A stretch of 64,000 nucleotides of DNA from Acidobacteriota bacterium (GCA_027459505.1 DAIDIE010000043.1:163281-227280), one strand, 5' to 3'. Numbered from the stretch's first letter, positions 46,273 through 54,510 are shown. A program made the numbers and translations. Notes: a model not told the origin generated them from the letters alone.

Positions 46273-46761
46273 ATGACAGCCAAACAATTCATTGCAGCGC
46301 AGCTTGCCCTGCTGGCCTGGCGCGAGGCCGGCCGCTATGGCCTGAACCCGATGCTGGCGATCGGAGAGCTGGCCGCCAACCGCGTGCAGGCCGGCTGGCA
46401 CGGCGGAAACTGGCTGGCGATCATTGGCGGCTTTCCGATCCATGCGGCGCATGAGACGGCATCCGGCGCGGCCGGGGAGGCCGGCCCCGGCCCCGAGACC
46501 GACGAAAGTGGCATTGGCGCACTGCTGCCGGACGTACGCGAGCCCAACTTCGTGTTGCTGCTGGAGCAGATCGATGGCCTCTTGCGGCTTCCCGCGCCGC
46601 AGCTGACCCTGGGCGCGGGTCCGGACGGCCTGGCGTGCGGCGCCCTCTACGCTTGCGACCACCAGCGGCCGCTGCGGCCGTGGTTCCGGAAAACCATCCT
46701 CGAACAGCCGGATGAGCACCCGCGGCTGGCCGACGTCGGGCCCCTGTCGTTTTTCCGCTGA
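46273..46761 (+). CDS. Putative SleB-like cell-wall hydrolase
   Basis: 162 residues. QLALLAWREAGRYGLNPMLAIGELAANRVQAGWHGGNWLAII matches the spacing of SleB/CwlJ hydrolase domains (an acidic residue after the first helix, then AxxVxNRV and WxxII). The C-terminal half is divergent. First gene of the lysis block. It may assist the endolysin below or act as a virion-associated hydrolase; the call is inference. Confidence 0.5.
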   Translation: MTAKQFIAAQLALLAWREAGRYGLNPMLAIGELAANRVQAGWHGGNWLAIIGGFPIHAAHETASGAAGEAGPGPETDESGIGALLPDVREPNFVLLLEQIDGLLRLPAPQLTLGAGPDGLACGALYACDHQRPLRPWFRKTILEQPDEHPRLADVGPLSFFR

Positions 46762-46833
46762 CTTCGCTTTTTTTTCGCGGTTTATGCAAATAGCCGCCGG
46801 TTTATGCAATAGGACCCAGTTTTAGGCACTTCC

Positions 46834-47007
46834 ATGCATTTCACCCTCACTGTTACCGCCGGCGACTTGATGCTCTGTGTGGCCGTGGTCGGCGCCATGA
46901 TGCAGCGTGCGAGCCAGTTTGCCGTCATCCGCGACCGCGTGCAGGTGCTCTGGACCGACTTCCTGGAGCGCAATGGGCAGCCGCACACCGGACGGGCGCG
47001 TGGCTAG
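46834..47007 (+). CDS. 57-residue single-span membrane protein
   Basis: MHFTLTVTAGDLMLCVAVVGAMM forms one hydrophobic segment, followed by a basic tail (RASQFAVIRDRVQVLW...). Located between the SleB-like gene and the endolysin, overlapping the latter by 35 nt. A holin, antiholin or pinholin-like role is possible. Confidence 0.5.
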   Translation: MHFTLTVTAGDLMLCVAVVGAMMQRASQFAVIRDRVQVLWTDFLERNGQPHTGRARG

Positions 47008-47542
47008 CGCGGTCAACGTGGCGGCCGCCGTGAGGGCGATGCTGTGGGAAGAAGATCCCAGGCTCTCGGGCGACGTCGAAGATGTCGCCGGCGACGCCGG
47101 CGGCAAGACCAGGTTCGGCATCTCGCAGCTCGCGCCGGCGCCGGTCGACCCGGCGTACTGGTCCATGCCGCGGGAACAGGCCCTTGCCTATGCGATCGAC
47201 TGGTACACGCGCTTCTTTTGCGACGTCCTGCAGGTCGAGCACATGCCCGGCCAGGTCGTGGCCAATGAAGTCGTTTCGTTCGCGGTGAACCAGGGCAGAG
47301 AATACGTCGCCCGGCTGCTGCAGGAGTCACTGCGCGACTGCGGCGCACAGATCGAGGTCGACGGCGTAATTGGAAATGAGACGGCGGCGGCCGCTAAGCA
47401 GGCCGACCCGAAGCGGCTCGCGGTCGCGATTCTGGTGCGCGCGAGCTTCCGTTACGGTTTCATCGAGGGGCAAAACCCGAGGCTGGAAAAGTTTGAGCTT
47501 GGTTGGATCCGGCGCGCGGAAGACGCCGCCAGGGAGGCATAG
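46973..47542 (+). CDS. Endolysin, glycosyl hydrolase family 108 type
   Basis: 189 residues from ATG 46973, which has GGAG 5 nt upstream. The N-terminal catalytic part LWEEDPRLSGDVEDVAGDAGG then KTRFGISQ follows the GH108 pattern (Glu, then DPGG-like turn, then FGI). The C-terminal NQGREYVARLLQESLRDCG with DGVIGNETAAAAKQ is the peptidoglycan-binding_3 domain normally paired with it. It degrades host murein at lysis. The catalytic Glu is one of E in WEEDP; the canonical EGG is not conserved. Confidence 0.8.
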   Translation: MGSRTPDGRVASAVNVAAAVRAMLWEEDPRLSGDVEDVAGDAGGKTRFGISQLAPAPVDPAYWSMPREQALAYAIDWYTRFFCDVLQVEHMPGQVVANEVVSFAVNQGREYVARLLQESLRDCGAQIEVDGVIGNETAAAAKQADPKRLAVAILVRASFRYGFIEGQNPRLEKFELGWIRRAEDAAREA

Positions 47543-48004
47543 ATGGCTGGAGTGTTTGAGAGGATCGGCGGCATTCTCGCCGGCAACACGTTGGGCGGCG
47601 CGGCCCAACTGGTCGACTCAATCAAGGGAAAAAGCCCCGAGGACGCGGCGAAGCTGGCGCAGATTAACGAAGACTACAAAGCGCTGCAGCTCAAATATCC
47701 AGCCGAGTTTCGCACGGCTCTCGTCGGGCTGGTCGAGGGACAGATCGACACCAACAAGGCCGAGGCGGGCAACATCCACTGGTTCATCGCTGGCTGGCGG
47801 CCCTACGTGGGGTGGATCTGCGGAACCGCGCTTGCCGTGCCGATGCTGGTCTACTTCATCCAGTGCGTGGTGCTGCTCTCTCATCACCAGTACGCGCTGC
47901 CGGCGTTTGATGCCCGCGAGCTCGATACCGTCCTCATGGGGATGCTCGGGCTCGGCGGCATGCGCATGACCGAGAAGCTGCAGGGCGCGGCCGGGAACCA
48001 CTAA
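47543..48004 (+). CDS. Holin, three-transmembrane superfamily
   Basis: 153 residues starting directly at the endolysin stop. A helical N-terminal half (ERIGGILAGNTLGGAAQLVDS...LVEGQIDTNKAEA) leads to WRPYVGWICGTALAVPMLVYFIQ and MGMLGLGGMRMTEKLQG, the signature of 3TM holins. It permeabilises the inner membrane to release or activate the endolysin. Confidence 0.8.
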   Translation: MAGVFERIGGILAGNTLGGAAQLVDSIKGKSPEDAAKLAQINEDYKALQLKYPAEFRTALVGLVEGQIDTNKAEAGNIHWFIAGWRPYVGWICGTALAVPMLVYFIQCVVLLSHHQYALPAFDARELDTVLMGMLGLGGMRMTEKLQGAAGNH

Positions 48005-48070
48005 CCTAACGCCTTGCGTTCAACCGTTTATTTTGTTTCGCCGCCGGCGCCCCCGGCAGAAGGATGAGCT

Positions 48071-48334
48071 ATGCATAACTTGCTGATTTACCTCCTCATT
48101 GCCGCTGTGTCTTTTGCCGCCGGCATCGCTTTGCGACGCTACGTCGTTTACGAGGCCTACCAAGCCCGGGACCTGGCCAAGCGCCAGGTCGAGTTCTACC
48201 GGCAGCAGGCGCTCGACGTCGAGACCAAGCTGCGGTTGGCTCTGCAGCGACAGGTACAGTTGACCACCGCCGACGCCAAACGCGCCGAAGGCGCCGTGCG
48301 CGGGGCCGCAGAGAACGCGGCGGCAAAAATCTGA
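48071..48334 (+). CDS. Rz-like inner-membrane spanin
   Basis: 87 residues: N-terminal membrane anchor (LLIYLLIAAVSFAAGIAL) then a long periplasmic coiled coil (YQARDLAKRQVEFYRQQALDV...). This is the architecture of i-spanins, which fuse inner and outer membranes at the last step of lysis. No embedded Rz1 lipoprotein frame was identified. Confidence 0.6.
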   Translation: MHNLLIYLLIAAVSFAAGIALRRYVVYEAYQARDLAKRQVEFYRQQALDVETKLRLALQRQVQLTTADAKRAEGAVRGAAENAAAKI

Positions 48335-48365
48335 CGCAGCGACGCAATTAGCGCCGGCAGCAAAA

Positions 48366-48409
48366 GCGGGCGACGGGAGACATCTACTCCCGTCGCCCGC
48401 TCTTTTTTT
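48366..48409 (+). terminator. Strong rho-independent terminator
   Basis: A perfect 14-bp stem (GCGGGCGACGGGAG, 48366-48379, and its complement 48387-48400) with a 7-nt loop, followed by TCTTTTTTT. Ends the late/lysis operon. Confidence 0.92.
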
Positions 48410-48410
48410 G

Positions 48411-48464
48411 TTGACTTATTCCGGTTGCCCGGAATATGCTGCGGTCAACTCCGGGTCTCCGGAG
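48411..48464 (+). promoter_or_regulatory. Promoter with two operator-like palindromes
   Basis: TTGACT (48411-48416) and TATGCT (48435-48440), 18-bp spacer. Between them lies ATTCCGG-TTGC-CCGGAAT (48418-48435). Just downstream is CTCCGG-GTCT-CCGGAG (48449-48464). Both share TCCGG-N4-CCGGA, so a dimeric repressor could bind both and block the promoter. Confidence 0.65.
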
Positions 48465-48501
48465 CAGGGAGGCCGACTACTATGAGGTCCGGAGAATCAC
48501 C

Positions 48502-48660
48502 ATGAGCAAGTCGATTGTGCAGAAGATGTACGAGCATGCGTGCAAACGCTGCTCTCACGTGTGGCGCAGTCTACTAAAGCGGCCGAAAAAGTGTCCGCGT
48601 TGCGATGACCCTTACTGGGATCAGCCGCGAATGCGAGCTAAACGTTCGAAAACGCAGTAA
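48502..48660 (+). CDS. Small zinc-ribbon protein, 52 residues
   Basis: MSKSIVQKMYEHACKRCSHVW then KKCPRCDDPYWDQPR: a two-CxxC zinc ribbon of a type common in short prokaryotic and viral DNA-associated proteins. Directly under the operator-containing promoter, so its expression is probably regulated by lysogeny. Confidence 0.7.
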   Translation: MSKSIVQKMYEHACKRCSHVWRSLLKRPKKCPRCDDPYWDQPRMRAKRSKTQ

Positions 48661-48740
48661 ACATGCGGCTTTTCTGACTATCACGACATCTCTTCACACG
48701 CGCGGCGGCCAACCTTGGCGGCCGCGCTTCCACACTCCCC

Positions 48741-49085
48741 ATGCCCAGGCTGCCCGAACCGGACTATTGGCAGTTGCGCCGCGATGACCTGACCAGGTTG
48801 CTGGCCAGTTCCACGCGCGAGCAGGCTTTGAGCCTCGCCGTGAGTTGCGCCTGGCACCTGCGCAACCTGGAACAGCAACACCGTCAGCTCGGCGCCAATG
48901 TGCGCGACACCAGGGAGCGGCTGGCCGAGATCCGCGCGCGGATCGCCGAGCTGGAACCCGCGCAAATGCGATTACCGCTGGACGGCGCACAGACCGATAC
49001 CGCCTTCGGTCTGCCTGCGGCTATGCCGCTGCGGTCGGCCGAATCGGGAAAGCCAGGCTTTCACCGGTTGCAGCGCCGGGCGTAG
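48741..49085 (+). CDS. Small coiled-coil phage protein
   Basis: 114 residues; MPRLPEPDYWQLRRDDLTRL then a long coiled coil (HLRNLEQQHRQLGANVRDTR, RLAEIRARIAELEPAQMRLP). Second gene after the regulated promoter. Function unknown. Confidence 0.5.
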   Translation: MPRLPEPDYWQLRRDDLTRLLASSTREQALSLAVSCAWHLRNLEQQHRQLGANVRDTRERLAEIRARIAELEPAQMRLPLDGAQTDTAFGLPAAMPLRSAESGKPGFHRLQRRA

Positions 49086-49643
49086 ATCGAGCCATCCTGA
49101 TGCCGACCGGTACGGTCGGCGCTCTCTTTCGCCCATCCGGCGGCTTCCGTTACACCCATGCGTTTGGCACTCAACGTGCGTTTAGCTCCTTTGAGGATCA
49201 GGAAGCAACGTCTTGCGGCGCGGCAGTTGCCTTCGACGCTGGTCAGGGAATGGGCGCGGCGGTGGGTACGGTCCTCGGCATCGGCCGCCGCTTTGGGCGG
49301 CCCTCCACCTCTCCGGCTGGATATCTCTCGTGAAAAAACAGAGCTGAGGACAAAGACCTGACGGTTTCGGTACTGAACTGACTGCGTTTCGGCAGCAACG
49401 CGACTCACCTCGGCACTTACACGACTGCCACCGGTAACCAGACGACATCCGGACCAAGGCGCACGGCGCCCCGGAGCCGGCGAAACGGCGGTAGTGACGT
49501 CTCGCGGCGTCCTTCGGCGCAACGCCAGGGGCCGATTAGGGGCCTTCCGGGCGTGGCGAGGCATGGCTTGGGGTGCCGGAGCGGCTTGCGGCGGCCTGGA
49601 ATCGAACCTGGGACGATTTGAGGAGGCTCTTAAATGGGCGGCG
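49086..49643. other. Gap between convergent phage operons
   Basis: No confident gene. A 67-codon plus frame (49158-49361) is Arg-rich but has no clear ribosome-binding site. 49588-49616 contains a GGTTCGATTCC-like T-arm on the minus strand, but no matching acceptor or anticodon stem. The gap separates the rightward block from the leftward early operon. Confidence 0.45.
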
Positions 49644-50876
49644 TCAGCGCCGGAGGGGGGGGCTATCGGCAGGAGCAGGCGAAGAAGGGAAGAGCGTGCG
49701 GATCACCCAGGCAGGGAAGCGTGCTTCTTCGAGCTGGTGCCGCACCACGCGCAGAACCTGGACATCCGTCATCGGGGCGTCGACCGCGCCGGCGACGACG
49801 TCGTCGAGCAGGCGCAGGGCCGGGCGCCCGAATGTCTGGGCCCCTGACTCGCCGAGCTGCTCGATCGAGCGGACAAACGTCGCGCGCAAACGGCTCGCGG
49901 CCGTCTGCGTGAACTGACCGGTGCGCGTGAAGAGCACGCGCTGCGCACCGCGGCGCAATGCGCCATCCGCGCAACGCTGCGGCTTCTCATTGACTACGCG
50001 GAAGACCGCGGGAATAAAGCCGCGGCCGGCGCAGGTGTCACACGCCACATGCCCGCGCCGGCAATGGCTGGAGTGGCAACGCACCTCGCGGCCGCGACGG
50101 TCGAGCTGGCCGCTCTTGCCGGTGCCAGTGCAGCGGCTACAGAGCTCGGCTGCCTGACCAGTGCCATTGCAGGCGCTGCAATCGTCGGCGCCGACGCGCT
50201 CGATCGCGCAGTTCGCCGCGTACACGGTGCGCACGCTGACGTGACAGCGCTCGGCCACCGTCTTCTGCGTCACGTCGACGTGTCCGCGACCGAGACCGCG
50301 GATGAAATAAAAAATGAGCACGGTCAGATGGTCGGGCTCCAGGCCCAGGTGCCGGATCCACTTGGGCACCTCGCCGAAGCCCGCCGGAACCTCGACGATG
50401 CGGCCCTCGGCAGCGCGACTGCCTGGTTCCGGCTGGGCTTCGATCTCCAGGCCGTTCCTCCGCCATTGGTTTGGCCGGTTAGCTCCAAGTCGGCGGCGCT
50501 GCAGGTACTGCCGGTTCGCCGGCGTCTCGATCGCCTTCACTCGCCGGCTGCCGCGATCATAGGAGCTGAAATGGGCGGCATTGGAGAAGCGCGTGCCCCA
50601 TTCCGTCCATGTGGTGCGGGCGACGCCGCAATGCTCGGCGAGCGCGGCCTGGCTGACCTCCGCCGGCGCCGCAAAATAAGCGTCCTTCGCGCCGTCGGGC
50701 TCGATCGCGCGGGCCGCGATCAGGGAATACATCACCAGCGCGAGCCGTTTCGGGCCGGCAAAGTAGCTCTCGTTGACCACGGCTGGACGCGAGGATCCAG
50801 CCGGCAGAAAGTACTTTCGCTGCACGGCCAGCGGCGCCGAGTAGTCGACCGCGCGGGATGGAGAGGTGGTCTTCAT
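49644..50876 (-). CDS. Putative phage replication protein: two HTHs plus DnaJ-like zinc fingers
   Basis: 410 residues. An N-terminal helix-turn-helix (SQAALAEHCGVARTTWTEWG), a second (VTQKTVAERCHVSVRTVYAA), then Cys motifs of the DnaJ type (CSACNGTGQ, CSRCTGTGK, CDTCAGRGF), and a helical C-terminus. Last gene of the leftward operon, the position of replication initiators in many phages. Winged helices plus zinc fingers suggest a DNA-binding initiator or regulator, but no replicase motif is visible. Its start overlaps the previous stop (ATGA). Confidence 0.6.
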   Translation of the reverse strand: MKTTSPSRAVDYSAPLAVQRKYFLPAGSSRPAVVNESYFAGPKRLALVMYSLIAARAIEPDGAKDAYFAAPAEVSQAALAEHCGVARTTWTEWGTRFSNAAHFSSYDRGSRRVKAIETPANRQYLQRRRLGANRPNQWRRNGLEIEAQPEPGSRAAEGRIVEVPAGFGEVPKWIRHLGLEPDHLTVLIFYFIRGLGRGHVDVTQKTVAERCHVSVRTVYAANCAIERVGADDCSACNGTGQAAELCSRCTGTGKSGQLDRRGREVRCHSSHCRRGHVACDTCAGRGFIPAVFRVVNEKPQRCADGALRRGAQRVLFTRTGQFTQTAASRLRATFVRSIEQLGESGAQTFGRPALRLLDDVVAGAVDAPMTDVQVLRVVRHQLEEARFPAWVIRTLFPSSPAPADSPPLRR

Positions 50877-51079
50877 CCGGAAGAGCGGCCGCCCTCCTCG
50901 AGCGTCACGCGCACTGTCCAGCGCCTGCCCGTGCTTACCTCAGCGACTTGCGCGTAGGCGGATCGCCGGTTGCCGTCCAGCTGGCGAGCGGCGAGCAGAG
51001 CAAGCGCGAGCGCGGCGCGGGGCGATGACTCCAACACGCGGAGCGTTTCGTCGGCATCGAGTTGGATCAAGTACTCCAT
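50873..51079 (-). CDS. Small phage protein, unknown
   Basis: 68 residues from ATG 51079 (MEYLIQLDADETLRVLESS). ATGA overlap with the replication-like gene. The longer frame to 51184 lacks support. Beta-rich C-terminus (VAEVSTGRRWTVRVTLEEGG). Confidence 0.55.
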   Translation of the reverse strand: MEYLIQLDADETLRVLESSPRAALALALLAARQLDGNRRSAYAQVAEVSTGRRWTVRVTLEEGGRSSG

Positions 51080-51134
51080 GGGCGATCGCAGTGCGGCGGC
51101 CGCTCTCTCACCTTTGCGCGGCCGCCGCTGGCGG

Positions 51135-51713
51135 TTATGCGGGTTCCACCTCCTCTCGCGGAATCGGACTTCCAAGCCCTCCACAGTCAGCAGCCAGCGC
51201 AGGACCTGTCACGAAGGCGCCGACGAGATCAGGCGGCGACGGCGATTCGGCGCTCTCGCGCTCGGGCCAGTGCCATGTGCCGGGCTCCCGCGACGCGGAG
51301 TACAAGACGCTCGTCTTTCGCAACAGCGGACGCTCCTCCGGGTGTCCGTCGTTCAACCCGTCGGTGAAGACTTGCAGGTTGACGCAGTTGCCCGAATGCA
51401 CGGCGACGACGATCGCCGGGCGCTCCGGGAGTACTTCTCCTTCGCTTCTCCCTCTGTAGGGACCGATGTCCCCTGGTTGGGGAACGTAATGCACAATGCG
51501 GCCAATCGATGACATCCATCCTCCTCTCGCACGGGTTGGGGCGGCGCCACGCTGCTCGCGGCGCCGCAGTTCGTAATAGACCTCCAGGAGTTCCTCGTGC
51601 AGCTCCTGGCGGTAAGGGTTGCCCTCCGACAATGCCTGGTGGAGGGCTTGCAGGTTCGCGCCATGCATGGCCAGCGCGACTACGGACATCGAACGGAGTC
51701 CGCACGCGATCAT
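51135..51713 (-). CDS. Phage protein with 'GTWHWP' domain
   Basis: 192 residues from ATG 51713 (ATGA overlap with the upstream gene). The N-terminal 67 residues are helical (LHQALSEGNPYRQELHEELLEVYYELRRRE). From about 68 on, MSSIGRIVHYVPQPGDIGPY...CVNLQVFTDG...PGTWHWPE is a domain often seen alone in phage genomes, of unknown function. The two parts may be a fusion, or a second start at MSSIG may be used. Confidence 0.6.
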   Translation of the reverse strand: MIACGLRSMSVVALAMHGANLQALHQALSEGNPYRQELHEELLEVYYELRRREQRGAAPTRARGGWMSSIGRIVHYVPQPGDIGPYRGRSEGEVLPERPAIVVAVHSGNCVNLQVFTDGLNDGHPEERPLLRKTSVLYSASREPGTWHWPERESAESPSPPDLVGAFVTGPALAADCGGLGSPIPREEVEPA

Positions 51714-51979
51714 TCGCGCGCCTCCGGGGAAGCAACCACGTGAACCGCAGGGACCGGCACCGGCGCGCTGACGGGGCGGCCGCAATGGCCGCAGGCACAG
51801 CCGGCCGCGCGATACGGCGCGGGCTCGACGAGACGAATGGCAAAGCCCTCCAGCAACGCCTGGAACATCCCGTGGACGTGCTCTGGCGCAATCGGAAGAT
51901 CGAGAAAAAACAGGGAGCCCGGCCCCGGAACGTCACAGGTGACCGAGCGGCCACAATCGCATGAGATCTTCAGCTTCAT
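51710..51979 (-). CDS. Small Cys-rich phage protein
   Basis: 89 residues: MKLKISCDCGRSVTCDVPGPG, a beta segment, then CACGHCGRPVS. Cys pairs at both ends could form one zinc site. Overlaps neighbours by 4 nt on both sides (51710-51713 and 51976-51979). Confidence 0.6.
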   Translation of the reverse strand: MKLKISCDCGRSVTCDVPGPGSLFFLDLPIAPEHVHGMFQALLEGFAIRLVEPAPYRAAGCACGHCGRPVSAPVPVPAVHVVASPEARE

Positions 51980-52596
51980 GGCTGGGGCTCCCGCCAGGAC
52001 CTCTCGTCTCCCCGCAGGGAGAAGATCTCTGGGAAATCGGCCGTGATCGCCACTTTCGCTTCAAGTTCAATGCGCGAGCTCCCATCGGGATCCAGCTCCG
52101 CATAGCGCTTGAGGAAGCGGAAACGGGCCAGTGCCGGATTTTCGGGATCGAGCGCCTGCGGCATAACGACAGGAATCGCTCCGTCGCACCAAGCGCCCAT
52201 CAATGCGCGGTGCTCAGTGGCGAAGGCGATTTCGTCGGCGATCTGGATCGATGCGGGGTTTTCGGGCCTCAGGCCGAATCGCTGCCAGATCTGGCGTTGC
52301 ACTTGCTGCTCGATCGATGCGAACTGCGGGAGGGCGGCCTTCAGCGGGCGCACCATGTCGCCGACGTACGCTTCAGCCGCATCATGCAGCAGTGCGTGGA
52401 GCGCCTCCTCCTCACGCACCAAGCGCGAGGCCAGCACGGCGTGCTGCGCAACGCTATAAAAACGGCGGCAGTGGCCGCCGAAGCGGCAGATATTGGATAG
52501 CGCATGAGCGATGTCGATCACGCGGATCGATAACCACAGGTCATTCGCCAACAGGTCGACCTCGAGGCCGGTGTAGGTGCGAATGCGGATGCTCAA
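51976..52596 (-). CDS. HD-domain phosphohydrolase, YfbR-like
   Basis: 206 residues. IRTYTGLEVDLLANDLWLSI with IDIAHALSNICRFGGHC, then YSVAQHAVLASRLV and ALLHDAAEAYVGD carry the HD metal motif (H...HD...). Phage and bacterial homologues are 5'-nucleotidases or phosphohydrolases acting on (deoxy)nucleotides. In an early operon it could adjust nucleotide pools or degrade a host signal. TTG 52596 is chosen: it has GGAGG 6 nt upstream and overlaps the previous stop (TTGA), and homologues begin near here. Confidence 0.75.
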   Translation of the reverse strand: MSIRIRTYTGLEVDLLANDLWLSIRVIDIAHALSNICRFGGHCRRFYSVAQHAVLASRLVREEEALHALLHDAAEAYVGDMVRPLKAALPQFASIEQQVQRQIWQRFGLRPENPASIQIADEIAFATEHRALMGAWCDGAIPVVMPQALDPENPALARFRFLKRYAELDPDGSSRIELEAKVAITADFPEIFSLRGDERSWREPQP

Positions 52597-52736
52597 TTGC
52601 GCCTCCAGGGGCGAGAGTTCGACCAATCGATCAGGCCAACGACGCCCAGCGCGGCTGAGGCCCCGAAAGCGGCGACCGCCGCGCACAGCAAGAGCGAGCG
52701 CAGCGATCGCCGGCAGAATTGAGTGGAGCGGCTCAT
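52593..52736 (-). CDS. 47-residue membrane protein
   Basis: MSRSTQFCRRSLRSLLLCAA followed by a hydrophobic segment (VAAFGASAALGVVGLI) and a short polar tail. Joined to neighbours by ATGA (52733-52736) and TTGA (52593-52596) overlaps, which support the frame. Unknown function. Confidence 0.55.
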   Translation of the reverse strand: MSRSTQFCRRSLRSLLLCAAVAAFGASAALGVVGLIDWSNSRPWRRN

Positions 52737-54199
52737 GCGCGTGCCGCCTTGCGCGCCTTGGCCGGCGTGGCCGACGGTTCGCCGGCAGACTGCTTGGTGA
52801 GGGGCTCCGCAGCGCAGGAAATGCTGTGCCGCTCGCAAAACTTTACTGCTTCCGACACACCGCTCCATGACGGCTCCAACGAGAACCGGCGCAGCAATAG
52901 CGCGCGCACCGCTACGACGCGCAGATCGCCTGGCTTAAGCTTGGCGGCGCCGCCCTCGGGGTCTCTGCCGAAGTCGAAGCCGAGATACTCGACCGCGGGT
53001 TTGCTCATGTAGCCGCCGAGCAAGGCCGTAACCGTCAAGCGCATCATGTCGGGCGGCCAGCCAACCAGCTGCTCCAAGGCCCATTCCTCAATGGCCTTCA
53101 GCGCGCGCCGATGGGACTCCAGCGCGCGCCGCTTCTTTTCACGCTCACGCTTCTGCTCGGCCTTCTGCTTCTCCGCGTCCGGACCTTGCGCTTTCGAGCG
53201 TCGTGCACCGTTGTGGGCCGCTTGATCCGCGCAGACATGGCGCACCGCGTCGCGGCCAGATTTGACCAGAACCAGGTTCTGCTCGCAGCCCGGGCAGCCG
53301 CGCTTGCGCTCGCCATCCCACAGCACCATAGGCTGCCGCAGCTCCCTGTACTCTTTCTCCGTGATCACTCGGCCGGCGTGCGCCTCGGCCCAGCCGCACA
53401 TCTTGGCGCGGAAGCACTCCACATTCGTGCAGAACCCGCGATCTTTGGCTTTGTTCTCCAGAATGGGGAGGGGAAGCTGCCCATCGCGGAACACACGGTC
53501 TTCGCAGCCTTCGCAGGACGGCGTCGACTTCGCCAAGGAAAACACCGCCTCGCGCAGGTCGATGAAGCTCTGTCCCATGCGTTCGCGAATGCGATCGAGC
53601 GAGTAATGCTCGCTCGCCGCGTCGCGTGCGAGGCGCACGCGTTCCTCGGGATCTCGGACGCGCGCGATCAGACGCGCGGCCTTCAGCGCGAGCTCCTTGG
53701 ACTCGACCTTCGCCTGTATCTCCCCATCGAGATCGAGCAGCGCCAGGCGCTCGCGCACATAGTCGTCGGACTTGCCAATGCGCTGTGCCAACGACTTCAC
53801 GTCGCGCCCGGCGCCGCCGGCGCTGACGTAAGACTGGAACGCGCGCGCCTCCTCCAGCGGCGAAAGGTCGGCGCGCTGCATGTTTTCGACCAGCATCGCT
53901 TCCGCGGCGTCCTGGTCGTTCATCTCTTGAACGATGCAGGGAAGCTCCTCAAGGCCGGCAAGCCGCGCCGCCCGGTAGCGGCGATCACCGGCAATGATCT
54001 CGTAACCGCCGCTCCCGGCCAGCGGGTGAGGGCGCACGACTAAAGGCTCTATGACGCCCTTTTCTTTAAGCGATGTCGCGAGCTCCGCGAGCTCGACATG
54101 GTCGAAGAGCTTGCGTGGATTCAGCTGCGAAGGAAAAAGTTCGTCGATCGGCAGGTTGCGCAATAACGCGCCTGCCGCGCCACTTTTGTGATTGGTCAT
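52733..54199 (-). CDS. ParB/Spo0J-family protein with Cys-rich insert
   Basis: 488 residues. ParB N-terminal domain: LPIDELFPSQLNPRK, AELATSLKEKGVIEPLVVRP, then AGDRRYRAA (usual GERRxRA) and VENMQRADLSPLEEARAF. The HTH part is SLAQRIGKSDDYVRERLAL. The distal half holds Cys clusters (CEGCEDRVF, CTNVECFRAKMC, CPGCEQN) and a long basic coiled coil. Such proteins bind centromere-like sites and partition plasmids, or act as regulators. No ParA is present in the window. It could reflect a phage-plasmid lifestyle or a repurposed regulator. Confidence 0.8.
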   Translation of the reverse strand: MTNHKSGAAGALLRNLPIDELFPSQLNPRKLFDHVELAELATSLKEKGVIEPLVVRPHPLAGSGGYEIIAGDRRYRAARLAGLEELPCIVQEMNDQDAAEAMLVENMQRADLSPLEEARAFQSYVSAGGAGRDVKSLAQRIGKSDDYVRERLALLDLDGEIQAKVESKELALKAARLIARVRDPEERVRLARDAASEHYSLDRIRERMGQSFIDLREAVFSLAKSTPSCEGCEDRVFRDGQLPLPILENKAKDRGFCTNVECFRAKMCGWAEAHAGRVITEKEYRELRQPMVLWDGERKRGCPGCEQNLVLVKSGRDAVRHVCADQAAHNGARRSKAQGPDAEKQKAEQKREREKKRRALESHRRALKAIEEWALEQLVGWPPDMMRLTVTALLGGYMSKPAVEYLGFDFGRDPEGGAAKLKPGDLRVVAVRALLLRRFSLEPSWSGVSEAVKFCERHSISCAAEPLTKQSAGEPSATPAKARKAARA

Positions 54200-54510
54200 T
54201 CAACACCCCCTCGATGGCGTGATGTGGCTCCGGAAGACGGCACGGTCCGCCCGGCGGAGCTCCGGACGGCTGCGGACGGGACAAAAAGCATTTGCTGCAC
54301 CGGCGCGGCCGGCTGCGCACGCATCCGCGCACCAATCGCGCTCAGATGGTTCCAGCTGCGGCGTTGACGGCCAGCGTCGACGGCGGTCGCCGACTCGAAA
54401 CCGCAGGCGAGGCAAACGACCTGGTGCGCCGCAGGGTCGAACAGAGGACGCACCTGGTGCACGTCGCGCGACGCGCACCGCGGGCACGGGGAAAGACCGG
54501 AGCGCTTCAT
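54196..54510 (-). CDS. Lar-like zinc-ribbon protein
   Basis: 104 residues: MKRSGLSPCPRCASRDVHQV, VVCLACGFES, then RRSWNHLSA. The CPxC...CxxCG...WN pattern is that of Lar/restriction-alleviation-like small proteins often encoded by phages. Function is inferred; Lar of Rac prophage modulates type I restriction. ATGA overlaps at both ends. Confidence 0.55.
   Translation of the reverse strand: MKRSGLSPCPRCASRDVHQVRPLFDPAAHQVVCLACGFESATAVDAGRQRRSWNHLSAIGARMRAQPAAPVQQMLFVPSAAVRSSAGRTVPSSGATSRHRGGVE

Noticed and set aside
49588..49616. tRNA-like T-arm on the minus strand
   Set aside because: The T-stem has a mismatch and no acceptor or anticodon stem could be built around it.
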